A DNA stretch of 64,000 nucleotides from Parasphingorhabdus flavimaris (GCF_013371215.1 NZ_JABWMH010000003.1:558001-622000), one strand, 5' to 3'; counted from the first letter of the stretch, positions 1 through 8,374 are shown. Program-made: numbers and translations. The notes: generated by a model from the sequence alone, not told the origin.

Positions 1-203
1 GCGGTTCTGGCTGCTGCGGCGATCAGTTTCTCCGAAGCATCCATGCCGGCGGTCAGGGAAAAACGCGTGCCCGGTGCCATACGCGCGGCAGCAATGCTGC
101 TCATCAGTTCACCCATCTGGATCATCGTGAGATTGAGGGATTTTTCGACTTCATTGATTTTTTTGGCAATGGGGCGGGCGGCTTCGATACGTTGATTCAA
201 CAT
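1..203 (-). CDS. Partial hypothetical helical protein (N-terminal part)
   Basis: An open frame starts at an ATG at 201-203 and runs off the left edge of the window, giving about 67 residues. It begins MLNQRIEAARPIAKKINEVE and continues as a polar, probably helical segment rich in Met and Ala. A TGGAG ribosome-binding site lies about 7 bases upstream. It sits 59 bp downstream of the LuxR-type gene on the same strand, so the two may be co-transcribed. I do not recognise a family and the C-terminus is not visible. Confidence 0.6.
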   Translation of the reverse strand, partial: MLNQRIEAARPIAKKINEVEKSLNLTMIQMGELMSSIAAARMAPGTRFSLTAGMDASEKLIAAAART

Positions 204-262
204 GAGTGTCTCCAGACGCCGGACGACACCGGCGACGACTATTTGGTCAATAATTACAGAGA

Positions 263-790
263 TTAGTTGGGGTTGATCAACCGGCTCACGAGCATCGCTG
301 CAAGACAGACAAAGGCGAATGCAAAGGCGAGCTTGACCGAAAGGTCGGCGATCGCCCAAATTCGTGCCCCTTTGCTTAGATCATTACCCGTTTCTCCCTG
401 CCTGCGGAACGGCACCGACAGGAGCGGGTTCGAGGAAGTGGCATAAGACTGATAAGTCGTCTGCATTTCCCTGACCCTGTCCCGGTCCGGTGACGCTGCC
501 TGATGTCCAGGCAGGGGGTAAATTGCGTCGGATTTGGGCTTTTGGACAATGCCAATATCCTTGGGCACAATAAATTTGGGAGCGATCCCCTCGTGGTCAG
601 CCAGCATTCGCGCCGCCGCCTTGCTGCTGGTAACCTGCAGTTTCTGTCTTGCCGACCGCAACCGTTCGTTGATGATATTCGGCGTCACACCGATTGTCTG
701 GGCCGCGGTTTTGGCATCATGACCCTGCAAAAGCAGGTGGAGGGCCGCCTTTTCATTGTCGTTGAGATCATCACAAGCCACTCTGGTCAT
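263..790 (-). CDS. LuxR-type HTH protein with C-terminal membrane anchor
   Basis: A 175-residue protein. Residues about 7-60 form a LuxR/GerE-like helix-turn-helix: a DNEKAALHLLLQG scaffold helix, then AAQTIGVTPNIINERLRSAR as the recognition region. The middle is polar and unstructured. One hydrophobic segment near the C-terminus (VKLAFAFAFVCLAAMLVSRL) suggests a membrane tether. There is no receiver or autoinducer domain. This layout is common among sphingomonad HTH proteins with no assigned target. It probably binds DNA from the inner face of the membrane and may control itself or the next gene. The long upstream gap carries a dyad that is a candidate operator. Family call from sequence is firm; the regulon is unknown. 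Confidence 0.8.
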   Translation of the reverse strand: MTRVACDDLNDNEKAALHLLLQGHDAKTAAQTIGVTPNIINERLRSARQKLQVTSSKAAARMLADHEGIAPKFIVPKDIGIVQKPKSDAIYPLPGHQAASPDRDRVREMQTTYQSYATSSNPLLSVPFRRQGETGNDLSKGARIWAIADLSVKLAFAFAFVCLAAMLVSRLINPN

Positions 791-999
791 AACTGGATCA
801 TAAATGAGGTGGCTCCGTTTGGCAAAAAAGATCGACCGGAAATGTCTGATTCTGTGCGTGCTCTGCTTTCAAGGAGCATTTTACCCTCGTTTACCAGCGT
901 TAAATCGAATGTTACCGCTACAAAAGGTTAACAAAAATGCCGGAAAGCAAGTCATTTTTGACGGAAATCCAAGATGTAAATAGTTGTAACATTAACTTG

Positions 1000-1071
1000 T
1001 AACCCCTCTAGGGGTAGGTGACACGGGTTGAAACTCGAGAACTGTGCGCGACCGGCCCATAACCCGTCTAG
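1000..1071. promoter_or_regulatory. Candidate operator: perfect dyad plus a related half-site
   Basis: Within the 791-1458 gap, TAACCCCTCTAGGGGTA (1000-1016) is a dyad with arms ACCCCT and AGGGGT. A related sequence, TAACCCGTCTAG, lies at 1060-1071, 60 bp away, and keeps only the left half. The pair sits about 210-280 bp upstream of the LuxR-type gene start. Short dyads of this sort are typical sites for dimeric HTH regulators. Assignment to the neighbouring HTH protein is inference. Confidence 0.35.
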
Positions 1072-1272
1072 TTCGTTCGAGAATAGCGAGGCAACGTTCG
1101 TTCGGAATGGCGACATCATGGTTCCGGTCCCCCTGGATTCAGGTCAACATTGTTAAACATTCGTTGTCGTAAGACACGGAATATTCTGGTCAATGTTCTG
1201 CTGTCGGATAAAATTCCCGAGCTAACCCTAGATGAAGCGATTGATAGCCTGTCGCTTCTTTAGACAATCAAA

Positions 1273-1313
1273 TCCGGGTCGGTTCGCTCTCTCCCAGAGC
1301 GGATCGACCCGGA
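1273..1313. terminator. Strong intergenic stem-loop
   Basis: TCCGGGTCG (1273-1281) pairs with CGACCCGGA (1305-1313), and CGCTCT pairs with AGAGCG inside it. This gives about 15 base pairs around a short CTCCC loop with one small internal mismatch. No T-run follows on either strand, so it could be a factor-dependent terminator, an RNA-stability element or part of a non-coding transcript. The surrounding 791-1458 gap otherwise shows no supported gene. Confidence 0.35.
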
Positions 1314-1458
1314 CACGATTTCAACCGACAGGGCAAGTTCGTCCTCTGCCAAAACTTTGTTCTCGGATATTTCAGCGTGCCTGAAAACCGCAGTTGGCGA
1401 CAGGAATATGGGTCTCGGGCCAACCGGGATGGCCAAAATGCAGATGGAATGATTTGAG

Positions 1459-1569
1459 ATGAAATTAGGAAAGAAAGCCCGGAACCGGAGGGACAAGGAA
1501 CTCCTGCTTGGCAATCTTGTGACCTGGGGATCTCTGATTGCCGCCGTCACGCTGGCGATTTCGCTGTAA
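1459..1569 (+). CDS. Possible 36-aa single-pass membrane protein
   Basis: ATG at 1459 opens a 36-codon frame ending TAA at 1567-1569. The first 16 residues are very basic (MKLGKKARNRRDKELL). The remainder is a hydrophobic helix (LVTWGSLIAAVTLAISL) that ends at the stop. Basic-inside then hydrophobic is the classic layout of a small bitopic inner-membrane protein. An in-frame stop sits just upstream (1450-1452), so the start is fixed. No strong ribosome-binding site is visible, which keeps confidence moderate. Confidence 0.4.
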   Translation: MKLGKKARNRRDKELLLGNLVTWGSLIAAVTLAISL

Positions 1570-1635
1570 TTTCCTAAATCGTCCTCGCGATCGGTGCCCG
1601 GCGCGACAATATTCCCGCCGCCCCCGAAGCAATAT

Positions 1636-1848
1636 CTATAGCCTGCGCGCCTCTTCGACCAGCATCACCGGAATGCCGTCGCGTATCGGGTAGGCGAGCC
1701 CTGCCTTTTCGCTGATCAGTTCCCGGGCTTGCGAATCATGGACAAGGGGTCCCCGGCTTGCCGGGCAAACCAGTATCGCCAGCAATTCGGGATCAATTGT
1801 CTTGTTTTCCTGTCCGCCCGGCAGATCATCTGCTGCGTTGTCTTTCAC
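1636..1848 (-). CDS. Trm112/YcaR family protein
   Basis: 70 residues. The core [20 protein letters not shown], then [20 protein letters not shown], is the Trm112p-like signature: a small zinc-ribbon-like fold in which bacterial members often lack some cysteines. Only one Cys of the usual set is present here. Bacterial members are small and often unassigned; eukaryotic Trm112 activates methyltransferases. The start overlaps the stop of the upstream Lon-domain gene by four bases, indicating translational coupling in a three-gene unit with that gene and the thioredoxin-like gene. Confidence 0.85.
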   Translation of the reverse strand: MKDNAADDLPGGQENKTIDPELLAILVCPASRGPLVHDSQARELISEKAGLAYPIRDGIPVMLVEEARRL

Positions 1849-2465
1849 TGCAACGTGACCCGATCGTCGTCACCGTCCTGCCGGCCGAAAAACTGCAGCA
1901 ACTGGATGATCAGTTCGGCGCGGTTGGCCAGGCCGTCGACTTCGAGCAAGGCCTGTTTCGATGCCGCATCGAAGGGCGCGATCTGGGCAATGCCGTTGAC
2001 AAAGGCTGTGTCGTCAAGCCGTCCGATACTGTCCCAGTCGACCTGATAGCCCTGCAATTCGGCAAATTTTCGGGATTCGATCTCCAGCGCAGCGCGCTCG
2101 GCGCTGGCCAGCACTTCATCCTGCTCACGGTCTTCCTCGATTTCGGCGCGAACCTGCCGAAAAGCGGTGGAGGCGTCGATTTCCTCGATAACCCGGAACC
2201 GGGCGACGCCCTCCAGCACGACGTTGAAGCGGCCGTCGTCCAGCGCCTCGATGTCGATGATCTTGCCGAGGCAGCCGACGTCGAACAGGGCAGGGTGACT
2301 TCCCGCTTCCTTGGGCTGGATCATCCCGATCTGCCGGTCACGCGCCATCGCGTCGTTGATCAGTGCCCGGTAACGCTCTTCGAACACGTGCAACGGAAGG
2401 TGCATGCCGGGAAACAGCAACGCTCCGGCCAGCGGGAAGATTGAAAGTCGTTTTGTTTCGGTCAT
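1845..2465 (-). CDS. LON peptidase substrate-binding (LON N-terminal) domain protein
   Basis: 206 residues from the ATG at 2463-2465, giving [20 protein letters not shown]. The protein is a stand-alone Lon N-terminal domain: [25 protein letters not shown], split across the first strands, matches the PUA-like fold. There is no AAA+ or protease part, so it is not a Lon protease. It may bind peptides or unfolded protein, although the function of stand-alone members is unresolved. The start codon overlaps the stop of the thioredoxin-like gene (ATGA), so I prefer it over a GTG/ATG further upstream. Downstream it overlaps the Trm112 gene. Confidence 0.88.
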   Translation of the reverse strand: MTETKRLSIFPLAGALLFPGMHLPLHVFEERYRALINDAMARDRQIGMIQPKEAGSHPALFDVGCLGKIIDIEALDDGRFNVVLEGVARFRVIEEIDASTAFRQVRAEIEEDREQDEVLASAERAALEIESRKFAELQGYQVDWDSIGRLDDTAFVNGIAQIAPFDAASKQALLEVDGLANRAELIIQLLQFFGRQDGDDDRVTLQ

Positions 2466-3370
2466 CCGAACAGCACGGCGCTGAGTTTGCGGCGGGTGGC
2501 CGAAACCCACTCGTCCTCGAGACCGACCATTTCGAACAGCGAGAGCAGTTTCTGCCGTGCCGCGCCGTCGTTCCAGTCCTTGTCGGCAGCGATGATCGAC
2601 AGCAGATGCTCGGCTGCTCCGTCGTGGTCGCCGTTGGCGATCAGCGCACTGGCAAGGTCGAATCGGGCCTGATGGTTTTTCCCGTCGGCTGCAACCGCCG
2701 CTTCGAGCTCGGCAAGCGCTGCCGAATCGGGCTTGTCCTTGGCCAGCTGCAAAGTCGTCTGGGCGCGTTCGATCGCCGGGTCGCTGCGCATTTCTTCCGG
2801 CAACGAGCCGAGGGCGGTTTCCGCCTGGTCGAGATGGCCGGCTGCGATCATCGCCCGAATCAGTCCGCCAACCGCCAGCGCATTGTCGGGGTCCATCTCG
2901 GCAATCTGCCCGAAAATGCCGGCGGCCCGTTCCGAATCGCCTTCCGCCAATATTCCTTCGCCCATCGCGAGCAGCGGCGCGACATCCTGCTGCGGCGCTG
3001 CATCGCCGCCCACGGGCAGCTTCTCGAGCAGCTGGTCGAGCATGGCCGACAACTGGCTTTCCGTCCGGGCGCTGGTCAGGTCGGCCACCGGCTTGCCCTG
3101 AAATATGGCATAGACGGTGGGAATCGACTGCACCTGAAATTGCGCCGCGATAAATTTATCTTCGTCGACATTGAGCTTGGCCAATATAACGCCGCGGTCG
3201 GCATATTGCGCCGCGACTTTCTCCAGCACCGGCGTCAGCGCCTTGCACGGCCCGCACCATTCTGCCCAGAAATCGAGGATGACCAGCTTGTCCATACTGG
3301 GTGCGACCACCGCCTGTTGAAAGGCCTCGACCGATTTCTGTTCTTCGACTGTCAGTCCTGCTGTTGCCAC
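2462..3370 (-). CDS. Thioredoxin-TPR co-chaperone (YbbN/CnoX-like)
   Basis: 302 residues. The N-terminal thioredoxin fold (about 15-115) has the redox motif WCGPC at 38-42 and the cis-Pro region QSIPTVY. Residues about 150-300 are TPR-like repeats rich in Ala and Leu. This fusion is typical of YbbN/CnoX, a holdase that protects substrates from oxidation and hands them to chaperones. Unlike E. coli YbbN, which has a degenerate motif, both active-site cysteines are present, so reductase activity is likely. First gene of a coupled trio with the LON-domain and Trm112 proteins. Confidence 0.88.
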   Translation of the reverse strand: MATAGLTVEEQKSVEAFQQAVVAPSMDKLVILDFWAEWCGPCKALTPVLEKVAAQYADRGVILAKLNVDEDKFIAAQFQVQSIPTVYAIFQGKPVADLTSARTESQLSAMLDQLLEKLPVGGDAAPQQDVAPLLAMGEGILAEGDSERAAGIFGQIAEMDPDNALAVGGLIRAMIAAGHLDQAETALGSLPEEMRSDPAIERAQTTLQLAKDKPDSAALAELEAAVAADGKNHQARFDLASALIANGDHDGAAEHLLSIIAADKDWNDGAARQKLLSLFEMVGLEDEWVSATRRKLSAVLFG

Positions 3371-3592
3371 ATCATGCTCCTGTTATGGCGCAGCGGCCGA
3401 AGCCATATTCCGCGCCCAAATCGTTTAACTTATGGGCTTTATGTGGGGAGCGGCCCGTCAATGCCAAGGATATTTTTGCATTTGCGGGCAACAAGAGGTT
3501 GATTGGGGCTTGCGGGGTCGAAAAACCCATGCTAACCGCGCGCCTCAACTGCTGCTGACCAAGTGATTACCCAAGTGTCGCAGCAACGCCGA

Positions 3593-3667
3593 GCGGGCGT
3601 AGCTCAGGGGTAGAGCACAACCTTGCCAAGGTTGGGGTCGAGAGTTCGAATCTCTTCGCCCGCTCCA
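3593..3667 (+). tRNA. tRNA-Gly (GCC anticodon)
   Basis: A full cloverleaf. The acceptor stem is GCGGGCG (3593-3599) paired with CGCCCGC; the D arm is AGCTCAGGGGTAGAGC; the anticodon loop in ACCTTGCCAAGGT shows GCC; the T arm contains GTTCGAATC. The 3' CCA is encoded (3665-3667). No integrase or phage gene is next to it, but a tandem repeat starts about 20 bp downstream. Confidence 0.97.
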
Positions 3668-3668
3668 G

Positions 3669-3955
3669 TTTTTCGGAAAAAATGACAATCCGGCGGATTG
3701 TCATCCGAAAAACTCCCGACCGCAAGGGAGGGTGGAACACCCCAATATCCCTCAGTACCATCCCCCCGCGAGTTTCCCACCCCGAAGCAATGGCAATCCG
3801 GCGGATTGTCATCCGAAAAACTCCCGACCGCAAGGGAGGGTGGAACACCCCAATATCCCACAGCACCATAATCCTGCGAGTTTCCCATTTCGAAAAATGA
3901 CAATGCGGCAGATGTTTACCCAGAAAACTCCCGGTCGCGAGGGAGGGTTGGTTGC
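3669..3955. repeat. 107-108 bp tandem repeat (two full copies and a degenerate third)
   Basis: Two nearly identical units start at 3686 and 3794 (108 bp apart), and a diverged, shortened third starts at 3901. Each unit holds nested dyads: GACAATCC-GGC-GGATTGTC, CTCCC-(8)-GGGAG and GGGTGGAACACCC. In the first copy, AGTTTTTCGGA and TCCGAAAAACT flank the first dyad to make a larger hairpin. It reads as an open frame on the minus strand but with low-quality, repeated peptide content, so I treat it as a structured non-coding repeat. It lies directly after the tRNA. Confidence 0.8.
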
Positions 3956-4110
3956 CCCCCTTTCTACATCCACCCACATCTATAGAGTTTTCCACCGACG
4001 CAATTCTGCATCTATTCCTTGATGACAAAGATAAGTTAACGCGTTCCGGAGCCGACACCGGCGTAATGGCGGTTTTGTCTCGATAGCGGACGTTAGCTAT
4101 TCACTGCGGA

Positions 4111-4140
4111 AATGACCGAAACGGGTGGAAAGCGGTCATT
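4111..4140. repeat. Inverted repeat in the gap before the siderophore operon
   Basis: AATGACCG (4111-4118) and CGGTCATT (4133-4140) form an 8-bp stem around a 14-base purine-rich loop. It lies in the otherwise gene-free 3956-4401 stretch. The sequence GGTGGAAAGCGGTCATTC resembles a dispersed intergenic repeat I associate with sphingomonad genomes; that link is from memory and not tested. Confidence 0.35.
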
Positions 4141-4343
4141 CGATTGTAATGGCTAGAATTAGGCCCTCAGCGGACCGACTTCACTCGCGCAGAGAAATCA
4201 TCATAGCTGCCGTTCAAACGGCTCATGGGCTTAGCCGGCTGTTGCCGAATTCCCGCCCGTTGCCGGATCGGACCCGGACCCCTCGGTCCTTGGCCGCAAA
4301 TAGCGTCGGACCAGAGAGGAACACTCAAACCAATATATCTATT

Positions 4344-4367
4344 GCAAATGATAATGAGTCGCATTAG
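4344..4367. promoter_or_regulatory. Fur-box-like operator
   Basis: The stretch contains AAATGATAATGAGTCGCATT. Its core TGATAAT is an exact Fur half-site heptamer, with overlapping partial half-sites on each side. It lies about 35-58 bp upstream of the TonB-dependent receptor start, the place expected for an iron-responsive repressor site. Together with the siderophore-type operon downstream, this supports Fur control. Confidence 0.7.
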
Positions 4368-4401
4368 TAGAAAGCGCAAGATTGGGATGTGAGGGAAATT
4401 G

Positions 4402-6489
4402 ATGCGACTTCTGAAAACTGTCATGCTTTGCGCGAGTGCGCTGTCCTCTTTGCCGGCCTGGGCCGAGAGCGCGGCGGGGGATGCAGAGCAACGCACCATC
4501 GTTGTCACCGGTGCGCTGGAGGAAGGTAGCACCGCGACCAAGACCGACACGCCGATTATCGAAACCCCGCAACCGATCACGGTAATCGACGACGAGCTCT
4601 TTCTCGCCCAGGGCGCGGTCAGCATCGGCGATACGCTGAATTACGTGTCGGGTGTGACGGCCAACCCCTATGGCCCTGACAGCCGGGTCGACGGCGCCTT
4701 CGTCCGCGGCATCAACGCGCTGCAGTTCCGCGACGGCATGCGCGATATATACAGTTTTTACGCCAGTATCCGCGCCGATCCCTATAATTTCGACCAGGTA
4801 GAGCTGGTTCGTGGCCCGGCCTCGGTTCTGTTCGGCCAGGGCGCGCTCGGCGGGATCGTCAATCTGGTTTCCAAGCGGCCCGAGTTCGAGGCGAGCGGGG
4901 AAGTCTCGCTGCGCTATGGCTCGTTCGATCGCAAGGAAGCACTGGTCGACGTTACCGGTCCGCTTGGTGATACGGTCGCTGCCCGGGTCGTGGCCCGTGT
5001 CCGCGACGCCGGCACGCAAACCGACTATGTGCCGGACGACCGGATAATGGTCTCGCCATCGATTAGTTTCAAACCGTCGCCCGACACGGATCTGACGCTG
5101 ATCGGCCTGTATCAGGAAGATGACAGCGGCTCGACATCACAATTCCTGCCGCTGGTCGGGACGATCCTGCCCAATCCGAATGGCCAGCTGCCGAACGATC
5201 TGTTTGTCGGCAAGCCCGGCTGGGACCGTTACGACGGTCGGCTTTTGCAGGGAACCGCGCTGTTTGAACATCGTTTCGGGGATAGCGCCAAGCTCAACCT
5301 CAAGGCGCGCTATATCGACAGCGATCTGACCTATTTCACCCATTATCCGAATAATTATTCCAATCCGACCAACCCCTATCTCGACGCGGACCAGCGGATA
5401 ATCGGCCTCTATGTCGACGGCAGCATCGCGCGGATGGAAGTTTTCTCGACCGACAATAATGTCCAGTTCAACTTCAACACCGGATCTAATGTCGAACATA
5501 CGTTGCTCGCCGGTGTCGATTTCAGCTTCAATTCGGTCTACAAGACGGGCGGTTTCGGCTTCGAGACAATCGATATTTACGATATCGATTATAATGCACT
5601 TTCCGATTATGGCGGCGGCCTGCCGACACCGACCTATGTCTCCGAAGATGTCGATCAGGACCAGCTTGGCATATATGTGCAGAACCAGATGCGCTTCTTT
5701 GACCGCGTCTCGATCGTGCTCGGCGCGCGCCGCGACTGGACGAGCGCGCAGAGCATGGGCGGCGCGACCCGCGAAGATGCGGCCACGACCTTCCGCGCCG
5801 GCGTCATTGCCGAAATCGTTGAAGGCGTCTCGCCCTTCTTCAGCTATACCGAGAGTTTCGAACCGATCGCCGGAACCGCCAGTGACGGCAGCGCCTTCAT
5901 CCCGAAGGCGGGTCGCCAGTTCGAGGCGGGAGTCAAGATCCACCCGGCCGACAATATTCTGATGACTGTTACCGGCTATCATATCAGGGAAAGCAACCGG
6001 CCGGTTTCGGACGACAGCACCACCGACCCGTTCGACCAGATCCAGATCGGTTCGATGACTTCAAAAGGCATCGAGTTTGAGGGCAATGTCTCGCTGCCGG
6101 GCGAATTTGCCGTGATCGCCAACGCCAGCTATAATCAGGCCGAGGTGGAGGGCACCGGGCAGCAGCTCGACAATGTGCCGAAATTCAACGCCTCGCTTTG
6201 GACAACCAAGGGCTTTGCGCTGGGCAATGATACCAGCCTGCTGCTCGGCGGCGGTGTGCGCCATGTCGGCAAGCAGCGGTCCTTCGGGCCGGCCTTCCCC
6301 GATGGCGTGCTGACACCGTCCTTCACTCTGGTCGATATGCTGGCTGAAGTGACCTATGAGAACTGGAGTTTCGCGCTCAACGCCACCAACTTGTTCGACA
6401 AGCGCTATTATTCGGCCTGTCTGGCTCGTGGTGATTGCTTCATGGGCAGCGAACGCAATGTCATGGGCACCGTCAGCTACCGTTTCTGA
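4402..6489 (+). CDS. TonB-dependent siderophore receptor
   Basis: 695 residues from the ATG at 4402, with GAGGG at 4391-4395 as the ribosome-binding site. Residues 1-22 are a signal peptide ending AWA. A plug domain follows (about 45-165) with the typical VELVRGPASVLFGQGALGG stretch. The rest is a 22-strand barrel ending in a terminal aromatic (VSYRF). The strand motif with FRDGMRDIY and the late Cys pair (YYSACLARGDCF) match FhuA/FpvA-type ferric-siderophore receptors. It acts in the outer membrane with TonB-ExbBD energy. A Fur-like box precedes it. It leads a three-gene operon with overlapping junctions. The ligand cannot be read from sequence. Confidence 0.95.
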   Translation: MRLLKTVMLCASALSSLPAWAESAAGDAEQRTIVVTGALEEGSTATKTDTPIIETPQPITVIDDELFLAQGAVSIGDTLNYVSGVTANPYGPDSRVDGAFVRGINALQFRDGMRDIYSFYASIRADPYNFDQVELVRGPASVLFGQGALGGIVNLVSKRPEFEASGEVSLRYGSFDRKEALVDVTGPLGDTVAARVVARVRDAGTQTDYVPDDRIMVSPSISFKPSPDTDLTLIGLYQEDDSGSTSQFLPLVGTILPNPNGQLPNDLFVGKPGWDRYDGRLLQGTALFEHRFGDSAKLNLKARYIDSDLTYFTHYPNNYSNPTNPYLDADQRIIGLYVDGSIARMEVFSTDNNVQFNFNTGSNVEHTLLAGVDFSFNSVYKTGGFGFETIDIYDIDYNALSDYGGGLPTPTYVSEDVDQDQLGIYVQNQMRFFDRVSIVLGARRDWTSAQSMGGATREDAATTFRAGVIAEIVEGVSPFFSYTESFEPIAGTASDGSAFIPKAGRQFEAGVKIHPADNILMTVTGYHIRESNRPVSDDSTTDPFDQIQIGSMTSKGIEFEGNVSLPGEFAVIANASYNQAEVEGTGQQLDNVPKFNASLWTTKGFALGNDTSLLLGGGVRHVGKQRSFGPAFPDGVLTPSFTLVDMLAEVTYENWSFALNATNLFDKRYYSACLARGDCFMGSERNVMGTVSYRF

Positions 6490-7067
6490 TGATCGGTGAG
6501 CTCCTCTTCCTGACCGGTTCGGCGTGCGCCATTGCGGCGGTTTTGGTTTTGCGCTTTTCCTGGGCGAGACCGCTGCGCTCGCGGCCTCTTAACACCGCAG
6601 GCTGGTTCCTGATCGCAGTATCAATTGCCGCGGGATGGTCTTTCGCCGGAGCATGGGGTGTGACCGTCATGTTGCTATGGATGACCATGGCCGCCTTCTT
6701 CATCCTCGCCTTCGCGGCATGGAAGTCGCCACCAGCCAGGCGTAAGCCATCCAATCGCCGGGCAGGAATGCTCCCGGAATCAGGCGAACCGCTGCGACTC
6801 GGCAGCCGCTTCATAACATTTTTTCTCGTTGCGCTCGCCGCTATGGTCTCGTCCGTCGCTCTCGCAATCGCCACCCGCTGGATTGCGCTGATTGCGGACG
6901 CCAGCGACGCAAATGCCAATGTGCTGGCGCTTTTTGCGGCACCGCTCGGCTGGACGATTCTGGCGTTCCTCATCCTGATGAGCGACAGCCGCAAATGCCA
7001 GCTGGCAATCCTTGCCGTTCCGGTCGCTGCCGCCATTCCGGCATTCATTACAGGAAGCCCGCTATGA
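6489..7067 (+). CDS. Polytopic membrane protein of iron-uptake operon
   Basis: 192 residues starting at the ATG at 6489 that overlaps the receptor stop (TGATG). About five hydrophobic segments are visible, e.g. GELLFLTGSACAIAAVLVL near the N-terminus and a pair around residues 105-180, separated by a basic loop (ARRKPSNRR). I do not recognise a named family. Position between a siderophore receptor and a PepSY protein matches the small membrane proteins (DUF3325/DUF3649-like) common in such operons. Its stop overlaps the next start by four bases. A role in iron release or reduction is inferred from context only. Confidence 0.75.
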   Translation: MIGELLFLTGSACAIAAVLVLRFSWARPLRSRPLNTAGWFLIAVSIAAGWSFAGAWGVTVMLLWMTMAAFFILAFAAWKSPPARRKPSNRRAGMLPESGEPLRLGSRFITFFLVALAAMVSSVALAIATRWIALIADASDANANVLALFAAPLGWTILAFLILMSDSRKCQLAILAVPVAAAIPAFITGSPL

Positions 7068-8374
7068 ACGCGATCATCGAACCGGCGACGGTCAAGAAGG
7101 CCCTGTCCGCCCATGCGGCCATCGGCCTCGTTGCGGGCGCATTGCTCTACATCGTTTCACTGACCGGCACGGTCGCGGTCTTCTATCAGGAATTGCAGCG
7201 CGTCGAGCAACCGAACGCGCCCGAAATGGCCTCGATTGCGCCCGAAGCCGTGCAACGCGGCGTCGAGGCGGTTCTTGCCAGCGAAGCAGGCCAGCCGAGC
7301 ACAACCCATCTTTATGTCCATCTTCCCGACAGCGAGTTGCCGCGCACTACAGTCACCACCGATACGCAGGCTGTCCATCTGGCGCAGGACGGCTCGATCG
7401 CCGGGCCGGAACAGATCGCCTGGTCGGATTTTCTCGTGAAGCTGCATTATACGCTCAATCTGCCGACTCTCGTCGGGATCACGATCGTCGGCATACTCGG
7501 AGTGATGATGCTGGCGCTCGCGGTAAGCGGCGTGGTCGCCCATCCGCGCATCTTCCGTGATGCGTTTCGCCTGCGCGCCCGGAATGACAATGGCGTCGGG
7601 CTCGCCGACTGGCACAATCGCCTGAGCGTCTGGACCTTGCCCTTTTCCGTGGCGATCGCGCTGACCGGCGCGCTGATCGGGCTGGCCACCATTACCGCTT
7701 ATGGCATTGCCGCCGATGACTATGACGGCGACGTCGAGGCGGTCTACGGACCGATCTTCGGCGAGGAAGGCGAGGCTGATCCCCGGCCGGCAGCGGTGCC
7801 CGATGTCGCCGCTGTGCTTGCGCATATGGCCCGCGAATATCCCGCTGTGCGTCCGACCTACGCGATTCTCCACGATCCGCTGACCATGGGACAGCATGTC
7901 CAGATTGTCGGCGAACATGACCAGAGGCTCATTTTTGGCGAATATTATGGGTTCAACGCCGACGGCGGTTTCACGCATGTGGCGGGTCTCGCGGACGGTG
8001 AATGGGGACAGCAGGCAGCAGCCTCCACCTATCAACTCCATTTCGGTACGTTCGGCGGTCTTGCGGTAAAGCTTGCCTATCTCCTGTTCGGGGTCGCGCT
8101 TACCGCCATTTGCGCCACCGGCACTTATATCTGGCTCGGCAAGCGCCGACGCAGAGGAATTGAGGAACCGGGGCTCCGCGGTGCCTGGCACGGGGTCATC
8201 ATAGGCACGCCGCTGGCGCTGGCTATCACGCTGTCCGCACGGCTCGTCATGGGCAATGACTTTCCCTTTGCGATTACATTCTGGATCGTCCTGGCAGTCG
8301 CCGTTGCTGGCGGAGCGGAGGTCATGAGGCGAAACTCTGTCACGCGGATCGCCGCTTCGAGCCCGACCGTCTAG
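7064..8374 (+). CDS. PepSY-associated TM helix (iron-reductase-like) protein
   Basis: 436 residues from the ATG at 7064 (ATGA overlap with the previous gene). Membrane helices lie near residues 15-35, about 140-165, 190-215 and several at the C-terminus. Between them are PepSY-like periplasmic regions. The N-terminal layout HAAIGLVAGALLYIVSLTG and the later LHYTLNLP and DWHNRLSVWTLPFSVAIALTG stretches, with conserved His residues, match PepSY_TM proteins found beside siderophore receptors. The family is thought to reduce ferric-siderophore at the inner membrane. Third gene of the Fur-controlled operon. Confidence 0.88.
   Translation: MNAIIEPATVKKALSAHAAIGLVAGALLYIVSLTGTVAVFYQELQRVEQPNAPEMASIAPEAVQRGVEAVLASEAGQPSTTHLYVHLPDSELPRTTVTTDTQAVHLAQDGSIAGPEQIAWSDFLVKLHYTLNLPTLVGITIVGILGVMMLALAVSGVVAHPRIFRDAFRLRARNDNGVGLADWHNRLSVWTLPFSVAIALTGALIGLATITAYGIAADDYDGDVEAVYGPIFGEEGEADPRPAAVPDVAAVLAHMAREYPAVRPTYAILHDPLTMGQHVQIVGEHDQRLIFGEYYGFNADGGFTHVAGLADGEWGQQAAASTYQLHFGTFGGLAVKLAYLLFGVALTAICATGTYIWLGKRRRRGIEEPGLRGAWHGVIIGTPLALAITLSARLVMGNDFPFAITFWIVLAVAVAGGAEVMRRNSVTRIAASSPTV

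Noticed and set aside
1260-1550. 96-codon minus-strand frame
   Set aside because: Covers the strong stem-loop and has no ribosome-binding site; the plus-strand 36-aa frame is the better candidate here.
3593-3667. tRNA-Gly as an attachment site for a prophage or integrative element
   Set aside because: No integrase, no duplicated tRNA 3' end and ordinary genes on both sides.
3669-3955. CRISPR array
   Set aside because: Units are 107-108 bp, contiguous and without unique spacers of constant size; no cas genes occur.
3567-4058. Minus-strand open frame through the tandem repeat
   Set aside because: The peptide only reflects the repeated DNA (duplicate YWGVPPSLAVGSF segments) and also overlaps the tRNA.
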